A program made the translations under genes and the position numbers. A stretch of 43,395 nucleotides of DNA from Candidatus Butyricicoccus stercorigallinarum (GTDB lineage: Bacteria; Bacillota; Clostridia; Oscillospirales; Butyricicoccaceae), in the NCBI GenBank assembly GCA_019112985.1, contig DXIG01000060.1:1-43395 (forward strand), read 5' to 3'. Positions 10,027 through 18,376 of the stretch are shown one piece after another. The notes beneath the pieces were generated by a model. It saw only the letters and a program-made list of their open reading frames with translations. It was not told where the DNA came from and did no database searches. Position 1 is the stretch's first letter. Every line of letters begins with the position of its first letter.

Positions 10027-10038
10027 TCCTATTCCCTA

Positions 10039-10054
10039 TTATTTTGCAAAATAA
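10039..10054. promoter_or_regulatory. 16-base perfect palindrome upstream of fabH
   Basis: TTATTTTGCAAAATAA is a perfect inverted repeat lying 12 bases upstream of the fabH start and just beside the fabD promoter. In the divergent region it is well placed to be an operator for a dimeric regulator of the fab operon, or a hairpin in the fabH leader. I find no clear -10 box for fabH, so its promoter could overlap this site. Confidence 0.55.
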
Positions 10055-10057
10055 ATG

Positions 10058-10092
10058 TTTAGATTGACAAACTTATCGAAGCCTATTATAAT
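10058..10092 (+). promoter_or_regulatory. fabD promoter overlapping a conserved motif
   Basis: A consensus sigma-A promoter: TTGACA at 10064-10069, 17 bases, TATAAT at 10087-10092, giving a leader of about 77 bases to fabD. The -35 is embedded in TTTAGATTGACAAAC (10058-10072). The same 15 bases recur with one change at 16158-16172, downstream of another promoter. A protein bound to the motif would block fabD transcription and could also affect divergent fabH. Confidence 0.85.
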
Positions 10093-10175
10093 TTATGGCA
10101 GTTGAGTTGTCAATCGTTTTTTTGGAAAAACATCTAATATCAGACACTTATTATTTAGTATGGAGGTTTTCCCCT

Positions 10176-11087
10176 ATGATTTGTACCGCATTTTTCCCCG
10201 GTCAGGGCGCGCAGCACCCCGGCATGGGACAGTCCCTGTACGAAAACAGCGCCGCCGCGCGCGAGGTTTTTGACTGCGCCAGCGACATCGTCGGCTACTC
10301 CGTCTCCGAGCTCTGCTTTCACAGCGAAAAGGAGGAGCTGTCGCGCACGGTGAACAGCCAGATCGCCATTTTCACCTGCTCGATGGCCGGTCTCGCGGCG
10401 CTGCGCGAGCGCGGCATGCAGATCGACGCCTGTGCGGGCTTCTCTCTGGGCGAATACACGGCGCTGGCCGCCTCCGGCGTGCTGTCGCTTTCGGACGCCA
10501 TCCGTCTGGTTCAGCGGCGCGGCGAGCTGATGCAGCAGGCCGCGGACAGCACCGACGGCTGCATGGCCGCCGTGCTCGGTCTGGACGACGCGACTGTCGA
10601 GCAGATCTGCGCGCAGGCGGAGGGCATCGTGCTGCCGGTCAACTACAACTGTGACGGACAGCTGGTCGTCGCCGGCGCGCGCGAGGCGGTCAACGCCGTC
10701 GCCGCCGCCTGCAAGGAGGCCGGCGCGCGCCGCGCGGTTCCGCTGGCGGTGTCCGGCGCCTTCCACACGCCGATGATGGCGCCCGCCGCGGCGCAGCTGC
10801 GCGAATTTGCGCAGAGCCTGACCTTCCATGCGCCGGAAGTCCCGCTGTACACCAACATCACCGGCGAGCGGCTCGACGTCGACTCCTATCCGGAATACCT
10901 GGAGCGCCACATGGTCTCCCCCGTCCGCTGGAAGCACCTCGCCCTGAATCTGATGGCGGACGGCCACAAAAACGCGCTGGAAATCGGCGTCGGCAAGACG
11001 CTGACCGGCTTTGCGCGCCGCATCTCGCGCGAGCTGACCTGCCGCGCCGTCGAGACGATGGAGGACGTCATCGCGGTGACCGAGTGA
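10176..11087 (+). CDS. fabD: malonyl-CoA:ACP transacylase FabD
   Basis: FabD transfers malonyl from CoA to the ACP phosphopantetheine arm, supplying FabH and FabF. The 303-residue protein begins MICTAFFPGQGAQHPGMG, a near-universal FabD start. It has Ser90 in the nucleophile elbow GFSLGEY and His197 in SGAFHTPMM. The ATG at 10176 is preceded by TGGAGG. A longer reading from 10095 is rejected because it would begin at the transcription start itself. fabD usually lies inside the fab operon of Firmicutes; here it is alone and divergent. Confidence 0.95.
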   Translation: MICTAFFPGQGAQHPGMGQSLYENSAAAREVFDCASDIVGYSVSELCFHSEKEELSRTVNSQIAIFTCSMAGLAALRERGMQIDACAGFSLGEYTALAASGVLSLSDAIRLVQRRGELMQQAADSTDGCMAAVLGLDDATVEQICAQAEGIVLPVNYNCDGQLVVAGAREAVNAVAAACKEAGARRAVPLAVSGAFHTPMMAPAAAQLREFAQSLTFHAPEVPLYTNITGERLDVDSYPEYLERHMVSPVRWKHLALNLMADGHKNALEIGVGKTLTGFARRISRELTCRAVETMEDVIAVTE

Positions 11088-11124
11088 CCGAACCGGCTTT
11101 TGTCCGCGATCTGCGGCGAAACAA

Positions 11125-11153
11125 TTGACGATCCGGCCAAAAACGACTATACT
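11125..11153 (+). promoter_or_regulatory. promoter of the DEAD-box helicase gene
   Basis: TTGACG at 11125-11130, 17 bases, then TATACT at 11148-11153 form a strong sigma-A promoter. Transcription would begin near 11160, leaving a leader of about 86 bases. No convincing terminator for fabD is seen between 11088 and 11124, so some read-through from fabD is possible. Confidence 0.75.
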
Positions 11154-11158
11154 GGAAT

Positions 11159-11226
11159 GGGTAGGAATTCTCTTCCTGCCCTTTCTTTTTGCATTCTTTT
11201 CGCTCCGGCCGCAAGCGGCCAGGCGC
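11159..11226 (+). promoter_or_regulatory. structured leader of the helicase mRNA
   Basis: Two hairpins lie in the leader. The first pairs GGTAGGAA (11160-11167) with TTCCTGCC (11173-11180) and is followed by CTTTCTTTTT, like an intrinsic terminator or attenuator. The second is GGCCG-CAAG-CGGCC around 11208-11221, just before the AGGAGG site. RNA helicases of cold-shock type are often controlled through such leaders, so autoregulation is a reasonable inference. Confidence 0.5.
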
Positions 11227-11245
11227 CAATTTCAGGAGGAATATT

Positions 11246-13006
<1,761 letters not shown>

Positions 13007-13009
13007 CGG

Positions 13010-13025
13010 CCGGCGCCCGCGCCGG
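13010..13025 (+). terminator. possible terminator hairpin after the helicase gene
   Basis: CCGGCGC-CC-GCGCCGG forms a very GC-rich hairpin four bases after the helicase stop codon. There is no T run after it, so termination would be weak or factor-dependent. The rest of 13026-13115 shows nothing recognisable. Confidence 0.35.
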
Positions 13026-13115
13026 AAATCGCCGACGCATTGTTTAACTATGTACAGCCTGTGCGATAAACAAAAGATATTCGTCATTTTCAACTGATAT
13101 ACCCTGAATTTACCC

Positions 13116-13144
13116 TTGTTCTTTGACCTTTTTTCCCCTATAAT
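13116..13144 (+). promoter_or_regulatory. promoter of the repeat-protein unit
   Basis: TTGTTC at 13116-13121, exactly 17 bases, then TATAAT at 13139-13144. A leader of about 35 bases leads to AAAGGAG and the ATG at 13186. The promoter shows that the repeat protein gene starts its own transcript and is not a tail of the helicase operon. Confidence 0.75.
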
Positions 13145-13185
13145 AAGCGTAGAATTCTGTTTTCCCCGGAAAGGAGTGTTCCGAT

Positions 13186-13986
13186 ATGTCCGATCGTCCC
13201 GCCCACACCCCGCAGGTGGAAGAATATTATGACAACCTCTATGTCCTCAACGGCGCTGTGATGGACAAAGACAGCTACGAAAAGCACACAACTGCCGCCG
13301 CACCGGACGAGCCGTCCGAAGCGGCATGCGCCGCAGCCCCGGAGACCGCCGGCGATCCGTTCAGCGCGCCGCAGGATTTCCGGCAGATGGCCGCGCAGGC
13401 GTTTGACGCGGACCGGCAGGCGGAATACCGTCCGGAAACCGCTGTTTTTGTGCCCTGCACGACAGAAACAGAGGAATATTGCGAGGAATATGTCGAAACC
13501 GACGGCGGTTTCACCGAGGGCACATACCGCATTCTGCTGGGTGCGCCCGCGCTGCTGCGGCTCGGCTCCGGCTCGTTCCGCACCTCCGGCTCCTATCGCC
13601 TGTCGTCCGGTTCGTTCCGCCGCTCGTCCGGTTCCTATCGCATCACCTCCCGCTCCTACCGGGTGTCCAGCTGGCTGCACCAGTACGAATATGAATACCG
13701 CCGCTCGTCCGGCTCCTATCGGCTGTCGTCCGGCTCATTCCGGCTGTCGTCCGGTTCGTTCCGCCGGTCATCCGGCTCGTTCCGGTTCTCGTCCGGTTCC
13801 TTCCGATTCTCCTCCGGTTCGTTCCGGTTTCTGCCGGGCTCGTTCCGCTTTTCTTCCGGCTCGTTCCGCTTTTCTTCCGGCTCGTTCCGGCTGTCGTCCG
13901 GTTCGTTCCGCATTCCGATGCAGTCGTATCCGGGCAGCTTCCTGCTGGGCATGGACGCGGGCGGCTACGGCCTGAACCTGATCTGA
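13186..13986 (+). CDS. SGS(F/Y)R heptapeptide-repeat protein, function unknown
   Basis: I do not recognise a family. The 266-residue protein has an acidic N-terminal part (1-115) with aromatic stretches (EEYYDNLYVLNGAV, EEYCEEYVE) and an Ala/Pro-rich linker. Residues 126-242 hold about 15 copies of a seven-residue unit, x-S-S-G-S-(F/Y)-R. The first five copies are separated from the last ten by a Tyr-rich insert (WLHQYEYEYR, 163-172). The C-terminus is LLGMDAGGYGLNLI. There is no signal peptide or membrane segment. Arg and an aromatic residue recur every seven residues, so the repeat part is strongly basic. The gene has its own promoter and AAAGGAG site, and its stop codon overlaps the next start (TGATG). 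Possible roles include a substrate for modification, a scaffold or an RNA-binding tail. Confidence 0.85.
   Translation: MSDRPAHTPQVEEYYDNLYVLNGAVMDKDSYEKHTTAAAPDEPSEAACAAAPETAGDPFSAPQDFRQMAAQAFDADRQAEYRPETAVFVPCTTETEEYCEEYVETDGGFTEGTYRILLGAPALLRLGSGSFRTSGSYRLSSGSFRRSSGSYRITSRSYRVSSWLHQYEYEYRRSSGSYRLSSGSFRLSSGSFRRSSGSFRFSSGSFRFSSGSFRFLPGSFRFSSGSFRFSSGSFRLSSGSFRIPMQSYPGSFLLGMDAGGYGLNLI
13561..13911 (+). repeat. 21-base tandem coding repeat
   Basis: The DNA behind the heptapeptides repeats with a 21-base period, for example TCCGGCTCGTTCCGC followed by a variable hydrophobic or Arg codon and TCG or TCT. Codons vary at synonymous positions between many units, which argues for selection on the peptide. 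A few neighbouring units near 13848-13889 are identical and look recently duplicated. Copy number may differ between strains. Confidence 0.9.
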
Positions 13987-14837
13987 TGCGCGCCTTTGCT
14001 TCCAACTGGACGCGCCCCTACGCCATGCAGCACCCGGGGCAGCCCTACGACATCCCGGACTTCGATCTGCTGACCACCATTCTGTCCGCGCTCACCTGGC
14101 GGCAGAACAACGGCAGCATCCGCATGATCACCGACCGCGTCGGCGCGCGCTATTACCGCTCGCTCGGCCTCGCCCCCATCTGGGACGACGGCATTTCCTG
14201 CGCGCTGGACGGCGTCCCGTACACCGTCGATCCCGCCACCTTCTGGGCGGCGGGCAAGCTGTATGCGCTGGCGCAGGTGCCCGCACCCTGCGCCATGATC
14301 GACACGGATTTCATCCTCTGGAGCGACCTGCGCGACCGGCTCGCGCATTCCGCGCTCACGGTCATCCACCGCGAGGAGCTCGCGTCCGAGATCTATCCCG
14401 CGCCATCGGCGTTCGCCCTGTCCGCACAATACACATTCCCTTCGGGCTGGGACTGGACGACGCCCGCCTGCAACACGGCATTTACCTGGTTCGGTGACGA
14501 GGCGCTGCGCCGCGCCTATCTGGCCGAGGCCTTCGACTTCATCCGCGCCGCGCGCGGGCGCGACAGTCTGATCTACATGGTGTTCGCCGAACAGCGGCTG
14601 CTCGCGATGTGCGCCGAAGAACGCGGCGTGCGCATCGACGTGCTCGCCTCGCTCGAACAGCTGTTCCACCCCACCCAGCGGGCGTTCACGCATCTCTGGG
14701 GCTTTAAGCAGGCGCTGTCGGAAGACCGCACCCTGCGCGTGGCATTCTGCCGGCGCTGTGCCCGGCGCATCGCGCGCGATTTCCCGGACTACCGCGACCT
14801 CTGCGCGGCCGTCCCCTCGCTGCGCAGCTATTTCTGA
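13986..14837 (+). CDS. putative glycosyltransferase-like protein (DUF6734-like)
   Basis: A 283-residue soluble protein. The opening MRAFASNWTRPY, then LLTTILSALTWRQNNGSIRMITDRVGARYY (Rossmann-like first half), and AMIDTDFILW at about 103-112 with a DxD-type motif recall small GT-A glycosyltransferase-like proteins such as the DUF6734 group. The family name is from memory and unverified. It starts at the ATG overlapping the stop of the repeat-protein gene (TGATG), so both are made from one message in linked amounts. A terminator follows at once. A role in modifying the Ser-rich repeat protein is inference from linkage. A function in glycan synthesis unrelated to it is possible. Confidence 0.6.
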   Translation: MRAFASNWTRPYAMQHPGQPYDIPDFDLLTTILSALTWRQNNGSIRMITDRVGARYYRSLGLAPIWDDGISCALDGVPYTVDPATFWAAGKLYALAQVPAPCAMIDTDFILWSDLRDRLAHSALTVIHREELASEIYPAPSAFALSAQYTFPSGWDWTTPACNTAFTWFGDEALRRAYLAEAFDFIRAARGRDSLIYMVFAEQRLLAMCAEERGVRIDVLASLEQLFHPTQRAFTHLWGFKQALSEDRTLRVAFCRRCARRIARDFPDYRDLCAAVPSLRSYF

Positions 14838-14842
14838 ATCAA

Positions 14843-14869
14843 CAGCGGCCCTTGGGCCGCCTGTTTTCA
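14843..14869 (+). terminator. terminator of the repeat-protein unit
   Basis: GCGGCC (14845-14850) and GGCCGC (14855-14860) around the loop CTTG, followed by CTGTTTTC. It lies eight bases after the stop of the glycosyltransferase-like gene and closes the two-gene unit. From here to 15016 the sequence is AT-rich and empty. Confidence 0.75.
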
Positions 14870-15016
14870 TTTCCGGCGGTTTTGCGCGGCCATGTCCGGC
14901 TGTCGCGCCGCCGTTTTCGTCGATTTGCAGTGAAATTCGCAATTATTTTTCTATTTTTAGTTATTTTAACCAAAATCCCCGCCGTCTTTTTGTGCGTACA
15001 GGTTGCCTTGTATCGA

Positions 15017-15044
15017 TTGACATTGTTCAAAATTCGTTTATCAT
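15017..15044 (+). promoter_or_regulatory. promoter of the PfkB-family kinase gene
   Basis: TTGACA at 15017-15022, 16 bases, then TATCAT at 15039-15044. The predicted start near 15051 leaves a leader of about 90 bases that contains two inverted repeats. Confidence 0.65.
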
Positions 15045-15058
15045 TAAATAGAGGGCGT

Positions 15059-15093
15059 TTGATTTCGTCTCAAATCAAGCGGTTTGCTCCGCT
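15059..15093 (+). promoter_or_regulatory. inverted repeats in the pfkB leader (possible operator)
   Basis: TTGATTT-6-AAATCAA is a perfect inverted repeat at 15059-15078, immediately downstream of the predicted transcription start, where a sugar-responsive repressor would bind. A second small hairpin, AGCGG-TTTGCT-CCGCT, follows at 15078-15093. No regulator gene lies nearby. Confidence 0.5.
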
Positions 15094-15140
15094 TTGCGAA
15101 AGAACACAACCAACATCCTGAACTATGAGGTGGAAAACAC

Positions 15141-16043
15141 ATGATCTATACTATTACGTTTAACCCGTCTTTGGACTACACCATCCGCATCAAGGGCTTT
15201 GAGGTCGGCACGCTCAACCGCACCAGCTACGAAGAGCTTCGCGTCGGCGGCAAGGGCGTCAATGTCTCCATCGTCCTGACCTCCCTGGGTGTTGAAAATA
15301 TCGCGCTCGGCTTCATCGCCGGCTTTACCGGCGACCAGATCGAAGCCGGCATGCAAAAGCTCGGCTGCAAGACCGACTTCATCCGCCTGCCGCAGGGCTT
15401 CTCCCGCATCAACGTCAAATTGCAGGACGAGGTCGAAACCGAAATGAACGGCATGGGTCCGGCGGTTTCCATCGCGGAATGCGAGCGGTTCATGATGATC
15501 GTCAAGCGCCTCAAGCCGGGCGACACGCTGGTGCTCTCCGGCAGCATCCCGGCCTCCATGCCGCAGGACATCTACGAGCAGATCCTCGACGCCGTCGACA
15601 CCGACAAGATCCGCGTCGTCGTCGATACGTCCAGCACGCTGCTGCGCCGCACGCTGGCTTACCGCCCGTTCCTCATCAAGCCCAACCTGATCGAGCTGGG
15701 CGAGCTGTTCGGCCGTTCGCTCATCGACTATGACGACATCGTCGGCTGCGCCAAGCACCTGCAGGAGGAGGGCGCGCGCAACGTGCTCGTCTCCATGGGC
15801 AGCGCGGGCGCCATCCTCGTCACGAGCGACGGACAGGTCTTCTCCGCGCCGGCGCCGTCCGGCGACCTCGTCGATTCGATCGGCGCGGGCGACTCCATGG
15901 TCGCGGGCTTCCTCGCGGGCTATCTGGAGCGCGGCAGCATGGTCGACGGCTTCGCCAAGGGTCTCGCCGCGGGCAGCGCCACCGCCTACAAGCAGGGTCT
16001 GGCCACCGGAGAGGAAATCAGCGCCATCGCCCAGCGCACGTAA
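15141..16043 (+). CDS. PfkB-family sugar kinase, probably 1-phosphofructokinase
   Basis: A ribokinase-fold enzyme of 300 residues that phosphorylates a phosphosugar, most likely fructose-1-phosphate (FruK) or tagatose-6-phosphate (LacC). The start MIYTITFNPSLDYTI is typical of the FruK/LacC subgroup. Visible are the substrate loop VGGKGVNVSIVL (36-47), the LSGSIPASMP segment and the catalytic DSIGAGDSMVAGF loop, whose second Asp is the base. No PTS fructose transporter or DeoR regulator is adjacent, so the substrate cannot be fixed. It stands alone between its promoter and a strong terminator. Confidence 0.85.
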   Translation: MIYTITFNPSLDYTIRIKGFEVGTLNRTSYEELRVGGKGVNVSIVLTSLGVENIALGFIAGFTGDQIEAGMQKLGCKTDFIRLPQGFSRINVKLQDEVETEMNGMGPAVSIAECERFMMIVKRLKPGDTLVLSGSIPASMPQDIYEQILDAVDTDKIRVVVDTSSTLLRRTLAYRPFLIKPNLIELGELFGRSLIDYDDIVGCAKHLQEEGARNVLVSMGSAGAILVTSDGQVFSAPAPSGDLVDSIGAGDSMVAGFLAGYLERGSMVDGFAKGLAAGSATAYKQGLATGEEISAIAQRT

Positions 16044-16065
16044 CCGCTTTTTCCACAAAAAGATC

Positions 16066-16102
16066 AAAGAGAATGTGTTTTTGCACATTCTCTTTCTTTT
16101 TT
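16066..16102 (+). terminator. terminator of the PfkB-family kinase gene
   Basis: A perfect 12-base-pair stem (16066-16077 with 16084-16095), six-base loop, then CTTTTTTG. It isolates the kinase from the next promoter 13 bases further on. Confidence 0.92.
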
Positions 16103-16114
16103 GTCTAAAAACTA

Positions 16115-16143
16115 TTGTCATCCCGCGGCAACCGTGGTATACT
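16115..16143 (+). promoter_or_regulatory. promoter of the FabK-like flavoenzyme gene
   Basis: TTGTCA at 16115-16120, 17 bases, then TATACT at 16138-16143. The predicted start near 16150 is only eight bases before the conserved motif at 16158-16172. Confidence 0.75.
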
Positions 16144-16157
16144 GATAACGGATTTTA

Positions 16158-16172
16158 TTTAGATTGGCAAAC
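16158..16172 (+). promoter_or_regulatory. putative operator shared with the fabH/fabD region
   Basis: TTTAGATTGGCAAAC matches TTTAGATTGACAAAC at 10058-10072 in 14 of 15 positions. Here it lies just downstream of the transcription start, a classic repressor position, and 27 bases before the TTG start codon. It is not the FapR consensus as I know it. A FabT-like or unknown regulator is possible. Confidence 0.5.
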
Positions 16173-16198
16173 AAATTCACAACAAAGGAGTGCTCGTC

Positions 16199-17260
16199 TT
16201 GAAACTTCCAGAACTGCATATCGGTGGATTGTCTGCCCGTCTCCCTGTCATCCAGGGCGGTATGGGAATCGGAATCTCGCTGTCCGGTCTCGCGTCCGCA
16301 GTCGCCAACGCGGGCGGCATCGGCATCATCTCCGGCGTACAGATCGGCTTCCGCGATGCGGAATTTCGCAAAAATCCCGTCGCGGCCAACCTGCGCGCCA
16401 TCGGGCGCGAGCTGGCTCGCGCGCGCGCGCTCGCGCCGGGCGGCATCATCGGCATGAACTTCATGTCCATCGATGCGCACTATGACGAATACGTGACCGA
16501 GGCGGTAAAAAACGGCGTCGATCTCATCATCTCCGGCGCGGGTCTCCCGCTCTCCCTCCCCGAGCTGGTGGCAGGCAGCAAAACACGCATCGCGCCCATC
16601 GTGTCCTCCGGGCGCGCCTGCCGTCTCATCATGACCAAGTGGCTCAAGAAATTTGACCGGATTCCCGACGCCGTCGTCGTCGAAGGTCCGCTGGCCGGCG
16701 GCCATCTCGGCTTCCATCTGGACGACCTGCTCGCCGGAACCAACCAGACGCTCGAACAGGCGCTGACCGACGTGGTCGCCTATGTGCGCGGGTTCTGCGA
16801 AAAGCACGGCGTCACCATTCCGGTCATCGCCGCGGGCGGCATCCGGTCGCACGCGGACGTGTGCCGCATGTTTGAGCTCGGCGCCTCCGGCGTACAGGTC
16901 GGCACGCTGTTCGCCGCGACGGAGGAATGCGACGCCAGCGACCGCTTCAAGCAGACCTACATCGACGCGCGGCCGGAGGATGTGCGCATCATCAAAAGCC
17001 CCACCGGCTTCGCCGCGCGCGCGGTCAACACCGACTTTGTCCAGCGCGCCTATGACCGCGGCGGCATCCCGGTCGAACACTGCTTCCGCTGTATGCCGGA
17101 AATCTGCAACGCGGCGGAAACGCCGTTCTGCCTGTCCCAGGCGCTGTTTGACGCGGCGACCGGGGAAAAGGACGGTCTGGTCTTCTGCGGCGGCCGTGTC
17201 GGAGAAATCACCAAAATTTCGACGGTTCCCGAAGTGATGCGAACCCTGTGCGAAGCGTGA
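16199..17260 (+). CDS. NPD/FabK-like FMN-dependent oxidoreductase
   Basis: A TIM-barrel flavoprotein of the nitronate monooxygenase/enoyl-ACP reductase II family. It shows LPVIQGGMGIGIS, ANAGGIGIISG, an ISGAGLPLSLPEL segment, GPLAGGHLGFH and VIAAGGIRSHADV for FMN phosphate binding. At 353 residues it is longer than FabK and has a Cys-containing C-terminal part (HCFRCMPEIC, FCLSQALFDA) absent from FabK at 8061-9023. The start is the TTG at 16199, eight bases after AAAGGAG; a GTG at 16190 overlaps that site. It shares a promoter-proximal motif with the fab genes, which hints at a lipid-related role. Whether it reduces enoyl-ACP or oxidises nitronates cannot be decided. Confidence 0.8.
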   Translation: MKLPELHIGGLSARLPVIQGGMGIGISLSGLASAVANAGGIGIISGVQIGFRDAEFRKNPVAANLRAIGRELARARALAPGGIIGMNFMSIDAHYDEYVTEAVKNGVDLIISGAGLPLSLPELVAGSKTRIAPIVSSGRACRLIMTKWLKKFDRIPDAVVVEGPLAGGHLGFHLDDLLAGTNQTLEQALTDVVAYVRGFCEKHGVTIPVIAAGGIRSHADVCRMFELGASGVQVGTLFAATEECDASDRFKQTYIDARPEDVRIIKSPTGFAARAVNTDFVQRAYDRGGIPVEHCFRCMPEICNAAETPFCLSQALFDAATGEKDGLVFCGGRVGEITKISTVPEVMRTLCEA

Positions 17261-17263
17261 AAA

Positions 17264-17309
17264 AAACAGTCCCGTATCCAGATTGGCATGCGGGACTGTT
17301 TGCTTTTTT
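17264..17309. terminator. bidirectional terminator
   Basis: AAACAGTCCCG (17264-17274) pairs with CGGGACTGTTT (17291-17301). A T run follows on the plus strand (17304-17309) and A-rich sequence on the other side gives a T run on the minus strand. It serves both the flavoenzyme gene and the convergent membrane acyltransferase gene. Confidence 0.88.
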
Positions 17310-18340
17310 CAGATCAGATAGCGGTTGACCACCGGAATGCGCGACAGGACGAGATAGACCACATAGCTGAGCGCCAGATTGAGGAGTACCAGCAGCGGGA
17401 TGGAAGCCACACACGGCAGCACGGCCACCGTCAGCCCGCATTTGCGGAACAGATGGTTGAACAGCACGTGCACGAGATAGATGCAGAACGACGCCTTGGA
17501 CAGCCGGTACGCGGCGGCGCAGGTCTTTGCCCCGTACTGCCTGCCGATCAGCAGGCCGAATATGCCAATCGCGAGCAGGCACACACCCGGCGTCATGCCT
17601 TCCAGAAACAACGCATACAGCTCTCCGTGCGTCATCGTGAGCAGCGTTGTCAGGCCGAAGGTCATCGCAAACCCCGCCCCGGCACAGACCGCGCAATACC
17701 TGCGCGGCAGCGGATATGTTTTCAGATAATAGCCCGCAGCGGCGTAGCCAATCGCAGCATAGGGCTGACTGAGGCCGAAACGATCCAGAGCGTCTGGCAA
17801 CAGCCGCAGCACCGGATAGACGATGCCCAGCGCAAACCAGAGCAGCAGCAGGTATGCAAACTGCTGTCTGGTCGCGTGCTTGGCGATCAGCCGCAGAACG
17901 GGAAGAAAGACATACACCAAAATCATGATCGGGATATAGTAGAGGTGAAATTCGTGGTCGAACAGAAACACCTCTTTGAGCGCCTGCACGATATGGCTCC
18001 AGGTGAAGACCCCCTGCTCGATCAGATCATAGATCTTGTACACCATCGCCCAGGCAAACAGCGCGGCCACCAGCCGCCAGATGTGGTGCGTATACAGCCG
18101 CCGGACGGACAGCCTGCGGTGCGGGTCGAGCATCAGCGCGCCGCTGCACAGCAAAAAGAGCGGCACCGCCGCCCGCGTCAGGCATCCCCAGAACAGCGAC
18201 GACCACCAGTCAACGCTCCCGATCGGGCTGCCGTAGCCTCCCGTGCTGGCGTGAATGGTCAGCACGCAGACAATGGCGGCGGCCTTGAGCACGTCGATGT
18301 CGTACGCCCGCTGCGGGCGCACCGCTTCCTTTGTCTTCAT
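17309..18340 (-). CDS. integral-membrane acyltransferase (Acyltransferase 3 family)
   Basis: A 343-residue polytopic membrane protein of the Acyl_transf_3 family (OatA/WecH/NodX-like), which moves acetyl or succinyl groups onto cell-surface sugars. The start YDIDVLKAAAIVCVLTIHAS contains the conserved His of the first helix. Then PLFLLCSGALML, the IWRLVAALFAWAMVYKIY helix, LYYIPIMILVYVFLPVLRL and a C-terminal SFCIYLVHVLFNHLF block are all typical. About ten membrane segments are visible and no extracellular SGNH domain. The ATG follows AAAGGAGG. It lies 36 bases after nrdR and is probably co-transcribed, although the functions are unrelated. The acceptor is unknown. Confidence 0.85.
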   Translation of the reverse strand: MKTKEAVRPQRAYDIDVLKAAAIVCVLTIHASTGGYGSPIGSVDWWSSLFWGCLTRAAVPLFLLCSGALMLDPHRRLSVRRLYTHHIWRLVAALFAWAMVYKIYDLIEQGVFTWSHIVQALKEVFLFDHEFHLYYIPIMILVYVFLPVLRLIAKHATRQQFAYLLLLWFALGIVYPVLRLLPDALDRFGLSQPYAAIGYAAAGYYLKTYPLPRRYCAVCAGAGFAMTFGLTTLLTMTHGELYALFLEGMTPGVCLLAIGIFGLLIGRQYGAKTCAAAYRLSKASFCIYLVHVLFNHLFRKCGLTVAVLPCVASIPLLVLLNLALSYVVYLVLSRIPVVNRYLI

Positions 18341-18376
18341 GGTTGTACTCCTCCTTTTTCCCCCTGCGGCGGGCTG

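Noticed and set aside
10095..10175. Longer N-terminus for FabD
   Set aside because: It would begin next to the -10 box at or before the transcription start, and the extra residues do not match FabD. The ATG at 10176 has TGGAGG and the family N-terminus.
10027..10175. FapR binding site
   Set aside because: The region does not contain a convincing match to the FapR consensus as I know it; only the motif and the palindrome listed above stand out.
13561..13911. CRISPR-like array
   Set aside because: The 21-base periodicity is continuous, without unique spacers, and keeps one reading frame that encodes a repeated peptide.
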